Shown here: positions 1 to 12,034 of the stretch, piece by piece
How the letters are laid out: the number at the start of each line of letters is the position of its first letter
Numbering within the stretch: the stretch's first letter is position 1
Source of the DNA: Planctomycetales bacterium 4484_113
Lineage (GTDB): Bacteria > 4484-113
Length of the DNA: 35,628 nt
Direction: 5' to 3'
NCBI GenBank assembly: GCA_002050035.1
Contig: MVCR01000007.1
Location: 1 to 35,628 of the forward strand
Translations under genes and position numbers: made by a program
Notes under the pieces: generated by a model
Told to the model about the DNA's origin: nothing
The model's input: the letters and a program-made list of their open reading frames with translations, nothing else
Databases searched by the model: none

Positions 1-1
1 C

Positions 2-74
2 TACCCCGGGCAGGAGTCGAACCTGCAACCACCCGCTTAGGAGGCGGATGCTCTGTCCGTTGAGCTACCGGGGC
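2..74 (-). tRNA. tRNA-Arg (anticodon CCT)
   Basis: Reverse complement folds as a cloverleaf: acceptor GCCCCGG/CCGGGGT, D-arm GCTC..GAGC, anticodon loop CTCCTAA (CCT), T-arm GCAGG TTCGACT CCTGC. Confidence 0.95.
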
Positions 75-140
75 ACGCAGTTCATTCTACCATTGACCGC
101 CGCTCAAGCCGCAACCTGAGTCAGCTCGGTTGAGCGCAAC

Positions 141-1427
141 CTATTCGGAGGTCTCGGTGGTTTTGGCAGTCTTCTCGGGCTTTTCCGCCTCCAGCTCCTC
201 GATGATGCGCGAGACCGCGGCGCTCAGCGGGTCGCGGTAGTAGGTGTAGATACGCTGGAAGAGCAGGCGAGGGTCTTTCGCCGCACCGCCACGCAGAAGC
301 TCCGGATTCGCCTCCACGATGGCGCCGGTGTCGGAAAGCTCATCGCGCAGGCGTCGGAACTCCTCCGCTGATGACTGGAGTCTCTTCCAGCCTTGCGGAG
401 GGAATCTGCGTTGCATCTCCTGTAGCAGTATCCCGACGCCAGCCACTCCAGGGGCAAAAGTGTAGTTTGAAGGCGGGTCCAGCCGCACCTGGGCCAGTTG
501 AAGCCGCAAGAGCGCAATCAGCGACGAAGGCTCACCGCGCATAGCCTCCTTCACGGCTTGTTCGCGGAACTGCTGGGCAATCAACAGGCTGTAGGGATTC
601 ATCTTCTCCCAGGGGTAATCGCTCTCGCCATGCTCCCTGAGAAGCATCGGCACAGTGCCGAAGGAATCAAAGGGCTCAAGCCACGGCGGTGGCAGGCTCA
701 GCCGCCAGTCGGTGGCTATCGAAAAGTGCTGCATCATCTCCCCAAGATCGTCAAGCTCAAGACGGGGAACAGAAGAGCGAACGCTTTCAGGAGTGGACGC
801 GCCACCGCTGCGATAGGCGGCAACCCATCTCAGGCCGAGCTCGTAGAGGCGGAAGACGCCGCTGTCCGGGGCGGACTGGCTCGCTGATTGCGCGTAACGA
901 ACAGCACGGGGGATGAATGCCTCAAGGCTGCGCCCGCCGGCGAGGGGATGTGCATACAGCATGCAGATGCGGGCACGGACGAAGTCCCATTCGGCTTTGT
1001 GGTTTGTCATCTCGTTGCCAGCATCGAGGACACGCAAGACCAGCTCCTGCGCTACTTCCCCGCGACCGAGCAGCCGCCAGTAGAGAAGGCTCAGTCGCTC
1101 TTCTGGTGCGCGAGTGTCGTCAGCCAGGATTTCCAGAAGCTTCGATCTCTCATCGGGGCTCAGTTCCTGTTGTCCCAGGCTGTGCCTGCGTACCAACCGC
1201 GTCAGCATCTGCCGCCCTTCAGCACTGAGACGCGAAAGAGCGCTGTCAGCGCCCCTACCACCGGTGGAGAGCAGGTGGAATCCGCCTCCGATGCCGCCGC
1301 TTTCCGAGCGCAATATCGCGAAGCCAGCGGCAACCGCAACCAGCAGAATGATGATGAGGGACACAATGCTATTCAGCCGCACAGCAAAGAGTTTAGCGCA
1401 ATCCTGTTGAGAGAAGCCTCGTATCAC
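141..1427 (-). CDS. Hypothetical membrane-anchored protein (N-terminal TM helix, helical C-terminal domain)
   Basis: 428-aa ORF, GTG start; hydrophobic segment SIVSLIIILLVAVAAGFAIL near N-terminus; no family recognised. Confidence 0.7.
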   Translation of the reverse strand: MIRGFSQQDCAKLFAVRLNSIVSLIIILLVAVAAGFAILRSESGGIGGGFHLLSTGGRGADSALSRLSAEGRQMLTRLVRRHSLGQQELSPDERSKLLEILADDTRAPEERLSLLYWRLLGRGEVAQELVLRVLDAGNEMTNHKAEWDFVRARICMLYAHPLAGGRSLEAFIPRAVRYAQSASQSAPDSGVFRLYELGLRWVAAYRSGGASTPESVRSSVPRLELDDLGEMMQHFSIATDWRLSLPPPWLEPFDSFGTVPMLLREHGESDYPWEKMNPYSLLIAQQFREQAVKEAMRGEPSSLIALLRLQLAQVRLDPPSNYTFAPGVAGVGILLQEMQRRFPPQGWKRLQSSAEEFRRLRDELSDTGAIVEANPELLRGGAAKDPRLLFQRIYTYYRDPLSAAVSRIIEELEAEKPEKTAKTTETSE

Positions 1428-1479
1428 CGAGTCAATGAAGCCTAGTGCGGTCGCGGGAAAGCACTATCGCAAGAAGTTA

Positions 1480-2415
1480 CTACGAAGTGCTCTCCAGCGT
1501 GCCCTCGCGGAGCTGGAAGACGCTCGGTTTGATGGCGAGCTTGTTGAGATAGACGCGGAAGTTCTCCTCCGTGGGGGCGTCGCCGAAGTGCTTGATCAGC
1601 GCCCAGATGGCGGCCTCCAGCACATTCGCGCCGAAGCTGCGACCGTCAATGACCGGTGTTGTGGTTACAAGCCACGAAAGCTGGCGGTCGGACAACAGTT
1701 CTCTATCCTCTTGCGTGGTTGTGTTTGTGATGACGACCTTGCCGCTCATATCCTCCGGCAGGTTGCGGCGAATGAAGTGGAAATCTCCGGCGACGACCTC
1801 CGCCCACTGAAGCCAGCGGCGATGCTTCGGTTTGGTCTTCTCCTGCTTCTTCCCTGTGGGGTATAGAACCTGGAAGGGGAGCTTCGTCATTATCGGGAGG
1901 ATGACCTTGGCGAGGTTGACTACGGTAGCATAGTGGCGGATGGGTATGGGTAAGCCAACAGCGAAGATGAGGTCGCCGAAAACAACTTCACCAGCGACCT
2001 GAGAGAGAGCAAGGCTCATCCCCATTCTATCAACCGAGCTTACGATGAGCGTCTTGCGGCCCTTGATCGGCACCTCGGGATGGGAGTCCACGAGGTACTC
2101 AATCTGCTCCTTCTCCAGAGTGTTCTTCAGTGCGCTGCCGTCGGCCACGCGAGTGGAACCGGCGGCGGCTTTCAGCTTCAGCGCGTCGCGTATCACGTAA
2201 CGGTTCCCGCCCGCATACAAGTAGAGATCAATGCCCCCAAGACCGATGGCGTCCACATCAGGGGCAAGCTGCTGGATGATCTCCACGGCGCGGTAGAACT
2301 TGCCATCCACCCCGATGCGCTTCATCTTGAGAGGAACCCCCAAGAGCTCTGTCTCCACCTCCTTGTTTCGGCGGCTGGATCCCAACGAAACCGAGACTAT
2401 TCGTATTGCTCTCAT
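1480..2415 (-). CDS. Quinate 5-dehydrogenase-like protein (as commonly annotated)
   Basis: 311-aa ORF starting MRAIRIVSVSLGSSRRNKEVETELLG..DAIGLGGIDLYL, resembling proteins annotated as quinate 5-dehydrogenase; biochemical function uncertain. Confidence 0.65.
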   Translation of the reverse strand: MRAIRIVSVSLGSSRRNKEVETELLGVPLKMKRIGVDGKFYRAVEIIQQLAPDVDAIGLGGIDLYLYAGGNRYVIRDALKLKAAAGSTRVADGSALKNTLEKEQIEYLVDSHPEVPIKGRKTLIVSSVDRMGMSLALSQVAGEVVFGDLIFAVGLPIPIRHYATVVNLAKVILPIMTKLPFQVLYPTGKKQEKTKPKHRRWLQWAEVVAGDFHFIRRNLPEDMSGKVVITNTTTQEDRELLSDRQLSWLVTTTPVIDGRSFGANVLEAAIWALIKHFGDAPTEENFRVYLNKLAIKPSVFQLREGTLESTS

Positions 2416-2432
2416 AAGCCGCTGCCGTTACC

Positions 2433-2457
2433 ATTCTAGTGCGGATTCAGCTAGAAT
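2433..2457. promoter_or_regulatory. Divergent promoter region: inverted repeat with opposing TAGAAT -10-like elements
   Basis: CATTCTAG-N11-CTAGAATG; + strand TAGAAT at 2452-2457 lies 6 nt before ATG 2464; - strand TAGAAT at 2438-2433 lies upstream of ATG 2415. Confidence 0.5.
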
Positions 2458-2463
2458 GGAAGT

Positions 2464-2754
2464 ATGCGCGGGAAGCCGCCGGAGCGGGATCTGTTTGAGC
2501 TGGAACGGGAGCTCTCGCGGCGTAAGCATCCGCGAGCGCATCCGCCAGCAAGGCAGCGCAACCCTTACCGGATTGCCGGACTCGCCACCAGCATTCCCGT
2601 TGCCCTGGCGGTGGGCCCACTGATGGGCTACTTTGTCGGTGCTTTTCTGGATGCGCACTTCCAGGTGGAATTCTGGACTCCCCTGGCGGTGCTCCTGGGG
2701 CTCGCGGGCTCGATCAGGCTCACCATCGACCTCATCAAGGAGCTGAATCGGTGA
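2464..2754 (+). CDS. AtpZ/AtpI-like small membrane protein of ATP synthase operon
   Basis: 96 aa, two TM segments, first gene of the atp cluster; motif PYRIAGLATSIPVALAVGPLMGYFVGAFLD. Confidence 0.75.
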   Translation: MRGKPPERDLFELERELSRRKHPRAHPPARQRNPYRIAGLATSIPVALAVGPLMGYFVGAFLDAHFQVEFWTPLAVLLGLAGSIRLTIDLIKELNR

Positions 2755-3140
2755 AGCGGCAGCGTTCTTTTGAGGAAGCGCTTTCCTGGAGAAGAATCAT
2801 CATCGCCACTGCCTGGTTCTCCGTGCTGGTGGGATTCGCTCTCTGGAGCAAGTGGGGGGGTAGACTGGCACTATCCTATGTCACTGGCAGCGCGTGGATG
2901 ATGCTGAACTTCTGGGCGTTGGCTTATGCGCTTGGCTTGCTGACGGCTTACAGAGTGCGCAATCGGTGGTTCATTTTTGCCGTGGTCTATGCTAAAATCG
3001 GGATGATTTACCTTATCCTCTATTGGCTCTTTCGGGTCAACTGGTTTGACCATCTTGGGCTGGTCGCGGGCATAACGACCCTCTTGATGGTTATTTTGTT
3101 TAAGGCCCTGGGCTACTCATGGTTCGTGTCGAGGTCGTGA
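2751..3140 (+). CDS. atpI: ATP synthase subunit I-like protein
   Basis: 129 aa, four predicted TM segments, overlaps preceding gene (ATGA-type junction), directly upstream of atpB. Confidence 0.65.
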   Translation: MKRQRSFEEALSWRRIIIATAWFSVLVGFALWSKWGGRLALSYVTGSAWMMLNFWALAYALGLLTAYRVRNRWFIFAVVYAKIGMIYLILYWLFRVNWFDHLGLVAGITTLLMVILFKALGYSWFVSRS

Positions 3141-3141
3141 G

Positions 3142-4089
3142 TTGGTGACGACGATCGTCTCAATCTGGCGGAGAAGGCTGGTGCGGGCGAGTCTGCTCGT
3201 TGCCCCGCTGCTGCTGTTCGCTAGCACCCGCGGGTACGCTACCGAAGCCGCGGGTGAAGCTGCCGAAGCTGTGCCCGAGATGCCCAATCTTCTCTCCATC
3301 ATCCACGGCATCTGGCACCAGCAGATCGACGCCTGGCTGGCAGCCGTCAACACTCACCTGCCCCCTCTCCTACAACTGGAATGGCGGAACTTCGAGAACG
3401 TCGGCTTCGCCTTCATCATCGCGGGTATCATCGGCACGGTTGCCATCGTCGCATCGCGCCATCGGGCACTCAAGCCTGATAGCCGGCTCTACTTGTTTAT
3501 GGAGAACATCGCAGAGGGATTCCACGACTTCTTCTCGCAGGTTCTCGGCGAGGAGACACGCAGGTACCTGCCCCTTGTCGGCACGCTTTTCATCTACATC
3601 TTCTGCATGAACATCGCTGGTTTGGTGCCCTTCTTCAAGTCACCGACCAGCGCATGGGGCATCAACCTGGCGATGGCGGTAGTGGTTTTCTTCTACGTGC
3701 AAGTGGTGGGGATCTCTCGCAATGGATTTGCCGGTTACTTGCGCCACTTCCTGGGAGATCTACCTAGCTTCCGGGAGCTAGGGTTTGCGATAGGGATAAT
3801 TGTAGTCCCTTTTATGGCGATCCTCAATGTGGGGCTGCACATTCTGGAAGAGCTCATCAAGCCGCTCTCGCTCTCGCTGCGACTTTTTGGCAACATCATG
3901 GGTGAGGATACGCTGCTCGCAGTTTTCGGGGCACTGGTGTTCTTGATTCCCGGCTTCGTTAAGCTGCCGCTGCATTTCCCCTTTGAGCTCCTAGCGATCA
4001 TCTTCTCAACCGTGCAGGCGCTCATATTCTCGATTCTGGCGGCGGTTTACATTCTGCTGATGCTACCGCATGAGCAGACAGCGCATTGA
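3142..4089 (+). CDS. atpB: F0F1 ATP synthase subunit a
   Basis: Conserved subunit a motif KPLSLSLRLFGNIMGEDTLL and C-terminal VQALIFSILAAVYI. Confidence 0.95.
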   Translation: MVTTIVSIWRRRLVRASLLVAPLLLFASTRGYATEAAGEAAEAVPEMPNLLSIIHGIWHQQIDAWLAAVNTHLPPLLQLEWRNFENVGFAFIIAGIIGTVAIVASRHRALKPDSRLYLFMENIAEGFHDFFSQVLGEETRRYLPLVGTLFIYIFCMNIAGLVPFFKSPTSAWGINLAMAVVVFFYVQVVGISRNGFAGYLRHFLGDLPSFRELGFAIGIIVVPFMAILNVGLHILEELIKPLSLSLRLFGNIMGEDTLLAVFGALVFLIPGFVKLPLHFPFELLAIIFSTVQALIFSILAAVYILLMLPHEQTAH

Positions 4090-4122
4090 TTCACAGGGAG
4101 ACCTGAGAATAGGAGGAAACAC

Positions 4123-4368
4123 ATGGATTTTACGATGGCACTTGGATTTTCGCTTCCACTTGGTGTCGGATTGGCCGCAGTGGGCTGCGGTCTCGGTATC
4201 GGGCGGGCTGTTGAAGGCGCTATGAGTGCGATGGCGCGACAGCCGGAAGCATCAGGCCGCATTCAGACGGGTATGATTATCGGCGCGGCCTTTATCGAGG
4301 CGCTTACCATCTACGCTCTGGTAGTAGCATTCGTGCTGCCGGCTATTCTCAAAGGCGCGGCGCACTAG
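4123..4368 (+). CDS. atpE: F0F1 ATP synthase subunit c
   Basis: 81 aa hairpin: [29 protein letters not shown] and [19 protein letters not shown]. Confidence 0.95.
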   Translation: MDFTMALGFSLPLGVGLAAVGCGLGIGRAVEGAMSAMARQPEASGRIQTGMIIGAAFIEALTIYALVVAFVLPAILKGAAH

Positions 4369-4389
4369 CACCGCCCGAAGGAGCACTGA

Positions 4390-4878
4390 ATGGAAGGCGT
4401 ACTTCAGATTCTGAAGATTCCCGAGCTCATCGGCAACCTGCTCGCTTTCGCCCTCCTGTTCTGGCTGCTCAAGAAGTTCCTCTGGGGCTACATCCTCGAG
4501 ACGATTGACAAGCGCAAACGCTCGATTGAGCTGGCTTACCAGGAGGTAGAGAACCGCCAACGGGAGGCGGAGAAACTGAAGCGGCAGTTGGAGGAGCGCC
4601 TGGCACGTATCGACGAAGAAGCTCACGAGCGACTGGAACAGGCTGCGCGCGAAGGGCGGCAGCTTGCCGAGGAAATCCGTGCTGCTGCCGAAAGCCAGCG
4701 CGAGAAGATGCTGATCCGAGCGCAGACTGATATCGCTCGCGAACGAGAGAAGGCACGGGTTGAGCTGAACAACTACGCCGTCGATCTCGCAATCGACATC
4801 AGCGAGAAGCTGCTGCGGCAGAAGCTAGACCGGGAGGAGCACCGTCGGCTCGTGCAGGCGCTGACCGAAGGGCTCTAA
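4390..4878 (+). CDS. atpF: F0F1 ATP synthase subunit b
   Basis: N-terminal TM (LLAFALLFWLLKKFLWGYILETIDKRK) plus long charged helix; synteny. Confidence 0.93.
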   Translation: MEGVLQILKIPELIGNLLAFALLFWLLKKFLWGYILETIDKRKRSIELAYQEVENRQREAEKLKRQLEERLARIDEEAHERLEQAAREGRQLAEEIRAAAESQREKMLIRAQTDIAREREKARVELNNYAVDLAIDISEKLLRQKLDREEHRRLVQALTEGL

Positions 4879-4882
4879 TAGT

Positions 4883-5440
4883 ATGGCTGTCTACGAGACA
4901 CGAGCGGCAAAGCGCTACGCGACGGCGCTATTTGAGCTAGCTGGCGCACGCGGCGTGGTGGAGCGCGTGGATGAAGAAATCCATCAGGTTGCGAGCATTC
5001 TCGCAGATCCCCGTCTGCGCCGCTTCCTATTGCAGCCGCAGATCCCACGAAAGAAGAAGCTGCAACTTCTCAATACCGCGCTTGGCGACGGCGTGCATCC
5101 GCTGCTCCTAAGCACGCTTCAGGTGCTGCTCCGGAAAGCACGTCTGGGGCAGTTTGCGGCTGTCGCATCCTACTATGATCTGCTCACCGATCGCCTACGC
5201 GGTGTGGAGGAAGTTACCATTATCACCGCCGTAGAGCTTCCGCCGGAAGACTACGAAGCCGTACGAGCGAAGGTCGCCAAGTACTCCGAGTACCCCAACC
5301 TCCGGCTGGCAACGAAAGTGCAGCCAGAGATCTTGAGCGGCATCATTATTGAGCTGGGACGGGAAAAGGTCATCGACCTCAGCCTGCGCACCCAGCTGCA
5401 CGACCTCAAACAGCGCCTGATCAAGCATCGGAGGATATGA
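4883..5440 (+). CDS. atpH: F0F1 ATP synthase subunit delta
   Basis: [11 protein letters not shown]-terminus and [28 protein letters not shown]-terminus; synteny. Confidence 0.93.
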   Translation: MAVYETRAAKRYATALFELAGARGVVERVDEEIHQVASILADPRLRRFLLQPQIPRKKKLQLLNTALGDGVHPLLLSTLQVLLRKARLGQFAAVASYYDLLTDRLRGVEEVTIITAVELPPEDYEAVRAKVAKYSEYPNLRLATKVQPEILSGIIIELGREKVIDLSLRTQLHDLKQRLIKHRRI

Positions 5441-5453
5441 GAGGAACCAGATC

Positions 5454-7085
5454 ATGTCTCAACTGCGACCAGAAGAAGTAACGAGCGTGATTGCGAAGGA
5501 AATCGAAGCCTTCGAGACCGAGCTCAAGCTGGAAGACCGCGGCATTGTGCTCCAGGTAGGAGACGGCATCGCTCGCGTGTTTGGGCTCGACCACTGCATC
5601 TACAACGAAATGCTCGAATTCCCCGGCGGCGTGATGGGTATGGCACTGAACCTGGAGGAGGAGAGTGTCGGCGTAGTGCTGCTAGGAGACGACAGGCTGG
5701 TCAAGGAGGGTGACCCAGTCAAACGCACCGGTCGCGTACTGGAAGTGCCAGTAGGCGACGCGCTCATTGGGCGTGTCGTCAACCCGCTGGGACAGCCGCT
5801 GGATGATAAGGGTCCTGTGGTCACTGAGGAGACCCGTCCGTTGGAGAAGAAAGCCGATGGGGTTGTTTTCCGGCAGCCGGTAAAAGAACCTCTGCAGACT
5901 GGAATCAAGGCCATCGACTCAATGATCCCGATCGGTCGCGGTCAGCGTGAACTCATCATCGGCGATCGTTCCACCGGCAAGACGGCGATCCTCGTAGATA
6001 CGATTATTAACCAGCGCGCAACACAGGACAGCGATAGACCCGTTATCTGCATCTACGTTGCCATTGGGCAGAAACAATCTACGGTGGCGCGCATCTATGA
6101 CATCCTGCAGAAGCAGGGGGCGATGGAGTACACCACGATGGTTGTAGCATCGGCATCCGACCCGGCTCCTCTTCTATACATTGCTCCTTATGCCGGATGC
6201 GCAATGGGCGAGCACCTGCTCTATCAAGGGAAGGATGTGCTCGTCTGCTACGACGACCTTACCAAGCACGCACAGGCTTATCGAACCCTATCGTTGCTGC
6301 TGCGGCGCCCGCCCGGAAGAGAGGCGTTCCCTGGAGACGTCTTCTATCTACATTCTCGGCTGCTGGAGAGGGCGATCAAGCTCTCGGATGAAAGAGGAGG
6401 AGGCTCGCTGACTGCCCTGCCAGTAATCGAGACCCAAGCCGGCGACGTCTCGGCCTACATCCCCACCAATGTCATTTCCATCACTGACGGGCAGATTTAT
6501 CTGGAACCGGAACTCTTCTACCAGGGCGTCCGTCCTGCCATCAACGTAGGACTCTCGGTGTCCCGCGTGGGCGGCAACGCTCAGACCAAGGCGATGAAGA
6601 AGGTTGCCGGCATGCTGCGGCTCGACCTCGCTCAGTATCGAGAGATGGCTGCATTCGCCCAGTTCGGCAGTGAACTGGATAAGGCGACACAGGCACTGCT
6701 GACTCGCGGCGAGCGGATGGTTGATTTGCTGAAGCAGGGACAGTACGTGCCGGTACCGATGGAAGAGCAAGTGGCAGCCATCTTCGCCGGCACCGAAGGA
6801 TTCCTCGACTCGTTGCCGGTCGACGAAGTGCGCATGTTCGAGGCACGTCTGATGGCATATCTCAAGGAAAAGCATCCCGGCATCCTCTCAGCAATCAGGA
6901 GAAGCGGACAGCTTGACGAAGAGCTCTCGGAGAAGCTTGCCGAGGCCATTGGGGAGTTCAAGGAGCACTTTGTCAAGCTCCCCGAAGTAGAGCGCAAGCT
7001 GCGTCTGGGACAATCCGCGACCGAAAGGGCTGCCGCCACTCCCAGTGCCGATCGAGAACCACTGGAAACTAATAAGGAGAGCTAA
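5454..7085 (+). CDS. atpA: F0F1 ATP synthase subunit alpha
   Basis: Full-length alpha subunit with P-loop GDRSTGKT and [22 protein letters not shown]. Confidence 0.97.
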   Translation: MSQLRPEEVTSVIAKEIEAFETELKLEDRGIVLQVGDGIARVFGLDHCIYNEMLEFPGGVMGMALNLEEESVGVVLLGDDRLVKEGDPVKRTGRVLEVPVGDALIGRVVNPLGQPLDDKGPVVTEETRPLEKKADGVVFRQPVKEPLQTGIKAIDSMIPIGRGQRELIIGDRSTGKTAILVDTIINQRATQDSDRPVICIYVAIGQKQSTVARIYDILQKQGAMEYTTMVVASASDPAPLLYIAPYAGCAMGEHLLYQGKDVLVCYDDLTKHAQAYRTLSLLLRRPPGREAFPGDVFYLHSRLLERAIKLSDERGGGSLTALPVIETQAGDVSAYIPTNVISITDGQIYLEPELFYQGVRPAINVGLSVSRVGGNAQTKAMKKVAGMLRLDLAQYREMAAFAQFGSELDKATQALLTRGERMVDLLKQGQYVPVPMEEQVAAIFAGTEGFLDSLPVDEVRMFEARLMAYLKEKHPGILSAIRRSGQLDEELSEKLAEAIGEFKEHFVKLPEVERKLRLGQSATERAAATPSADREPLETNKES

Positions 7086-7533
7086 ATGACGCCAGAGAAG
7101 GAAAACTTCAATATGGAAGACTGCCTGGGGCGCCGCGTGCGGGTAGTTCTGCACAAAGAAGCCTTTGGGCAGCTCCAGATCGAAGGCGTAACTTCGCCGA
7201 AGTTCTACGCCCGCGTACTTGGCTTTGACAGCATCGGGCTCTGGCTGGAAAACCCCAATTACCGCATTATGCCGTCCTACGACTCTGACGGAAAGTATAT
7301 CCCGCCGGAGCAAAGAAAAGAGGAATGCCACCGCAGCGCATTTCTACTCCCATGGCCCCTGATCCAAAGCGTTATCGCATTTCCCGACATTGAGGAAGTC
7401 ACACCGGAAGAGGAAGAGGAGCTCATCGGATTCGCCGCTGTCCGCGAGAAACAGAAGGAAATAAACGAAATGCGCGAACGAGCGGCAGCTCGAGCGAGCA
7501 AGAAGAAGAAATCATCGAAGGACAAATCGATTC

Positions 7534-7541
<8 letters not shown>
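7086..7541 (+). CDS. Uncharacterised protein inserted between atpA and atpG
   Basis: 151 aa ORF directly after the atpA stop; stop overlaps the atpG GTG start (7534) by 8 nt; beta-rich N-terminal part and Lys-rich helical tail. Confidence 0.8.
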
Positions 7542-10063
<2,522 letters not shown>

Positions 10064-10069
10064 GCAAGA

Positions 10070-10513
10070 ATGCCACTGAACGAGAACGACCGCTCCTTCC
10101 CGGTGAAGCTCGTGAGCCCCGATGGCGAGCTCTACACAGCCAGAGCAATCAGCCTTGTAGTACCGGTAATTGACGGTTACCTAGGAGTACTCAAACACCA
10201 CGCACCTATGGTTGCTGCCCTAGATTTCGGGGAACTGCTCATTCGCACTCCGGAGGAGCACATCGTCTCACTGGCGGTCGCGGGAGGGTTTATGGAAGTT
10301 ACGCGGAAGGAAGTGATTATCCTCTGCGATGCCGCCGAGTTTCGTGAGGATATTGATATCACCGAGGCGACGAAGCAACTGCGAGCAGCTCGGGAACGGT
10401 TGCAGAAGAAGTTCAGCGGCGTGGAACTGGAACGCGCCCAAGTCGCACTGCGAGAGGCAGAGAACCGCTTGAAGGTGGCACGTCACAAGGAGCGAAAGCA
10501 CATTGTCGAGTAG
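10070..10513 (+). CDS. atpC: F0F1 ATP synthase subunit epsilon
   Basis: VKLVSPDGELYTARAISLVVPVIDGYLGVLKHHAPMVAAL; end of atp operon. Confidence 0.95.
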   Translation: MPLNENDRSFPVKLVSPDGELYTARAISLVVPVIDGYLGVLKHHAPMVAALDFGELLIRTPEEHIVSLAVAGGFMEVTRKEVIILCDAAEFREDIDITEATKQLRAARERLQKKFSGVELERAQVALREAENRLKVARHKERKHIVE

Positions 10514-11814
10514 CACCGACAGCAATCAGGCTGATTCACGCGCCCTTCTAATCAAAGGAGGCCAGCCCCTAGAGGGGGAGGTAAACGTCTCCGGATCAAA
10601 AAATGCGGCGCTTCCTCCGGATCAAAAAATGCGGCGCTTCCCATCATTGCGGCCAGCATCCTCTCCCCGAACCCCGTTACTCTGCGCAATGTTCCCCTCC
10701 TTGATGACGTACGCTGTATGTGCGATGTGCTGGTTTCCCTGGGAGCAACCTGCCGCTTCTCCAGGCATACCCTACACATCGATCCAACAACGATGGATCG
10801 CCACACTGCATCCTACGAGCTGCTCGCTTCCAGCGCGCAGAGGTACCGCTTCCGGGCGGCTGCAACATCGGACCGCGACCGGTGAACGAGCACTTGCGGG
10901 CACTTGGCGACCTGGGGGCTCAGATGGATATCCGCAAAGGGGTCGTGTTTGCGAACACCAAGAAGCTGACCGGCACAACGATTTCCTTCACCGTCTCCTC
11001 GGTGGGGGCGACTGAGAATGTGCTGATGGCTGCAGTCAAAGCCGAAGGTACGACAGTACTTGAAAACTGCGCCGAGGAGCCGGAAGTCGAAGATCTTATC
11101 AACTTCCTCAGCTCGCTTGGTGCTCGGATAAGCCGAACGGGAACGCGGCGCCTTGAAGTCCACGGTGTTAGCGAACTGGCACCCCCGTCTCAGCATATTC
11201 ACACCATCATTCCAGATCGCATTGAGGCTGGCACCTATGCCCTCGCGGCAGTAGGAACCCGTGGCCAGATTACGCTGCGGCGTTGCCGTCCAGCCCATCT
11301 CGTCGCCCTGCTGGACAGGTTGGGCGAGATGGGAGTTGAAATCACTTCAGAGCGTAGTACGCTGCATATTCGAGCGAGCGGCGAACTCTCACCGGTGGAA
11401 CTCCACACTCAGCCCTATCCAGGATTCCCCACTGACCTGCAGCCGCAGATGGTCGTCGTGCTCACCCGTGCGCGCGGCGTGTCTATTGTCACCGAGGGGG
11501 TTTTTGAGCAACGCTTCTCCTACATACCGGAGCTCAACCGCATGGGGGGAAATGTGGCTGTGCGCGAAAGCTCAGCCATCATTGATGGCAGAGGCTCACG
11601 ACTCATGGGAGCGCCGGTGGAAGGCTACGATATTCGCGGTGTCGCCGCGCTCAGCATCGCTGCCCTCATGGCTCGCGGCGAATCGCTGATTCGCGGCTAT
11701 CATCATCTTGTACGTGGCTACGAGGGTTTCGTGGAGAAGTTCACCTCGCTCGGTGGACGCATCCGCCTGGTCAACCGCAATCACAGGCTGCGAAACAACC
11801 ATCCGGAGGGATAG
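10503..11814 (+). pseudogene. murA: UDP-N-acetylglucosamine 1-carboxyvinyltransferase (murA), disrupted by a tandem duplication and an internal deletion, or an assembly artefact
   Basis: N-terminus LIKGGQPLEGEVNVSGSKNAALP in frame 10503; next segment PIIAASILSPNPVTLRNVPLLDDVRCM... in another frame; then ARFQRAEVPLPGGCNIGPRPVNEHL... (ORF 10720-11814) in a third frame. Confidence 0.9.
10590..10641 (+). repeat. Exact tandem direct repeat, 2 x 26 bp, within murA
   Basis: tccggatcaaaaaatgcggcgcttcc at 10590-10615 and 10616-10641. Confidence 0.98.
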
Positions 11815-12034
11815 CTCCAGCGAATACCTGGAGATGCGCGTCACACCTGCTCAGTCACCTGGAAACCCACGTCCACGGTGACGGACTACCGACTGTGGCG
11901 CCTGCCCCCCCGGTCAACTCGCAAGATGGCGACGACTGACGAGGCGGCGAGCAGGTTGAATCCCCTTCCGTGTCACACACGGCAGACGACGCAGATCCGC
12001 GCCCAGACCGCCCCACAATCGTGACCGATCGTCG

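Noticed and set aside
11815-11833. CTCCAG-N7-CTGGAG hairpin after murA
   Set aside because: Short stem and no downstream T-tract; not supported as a terminator.
11967-11981. CCGTGT-CAC-ACACGG hairpin
   Set aside because: Short stem with 3-nt loop and no U-tract; could be chance in GC-rich intergenic DNA.
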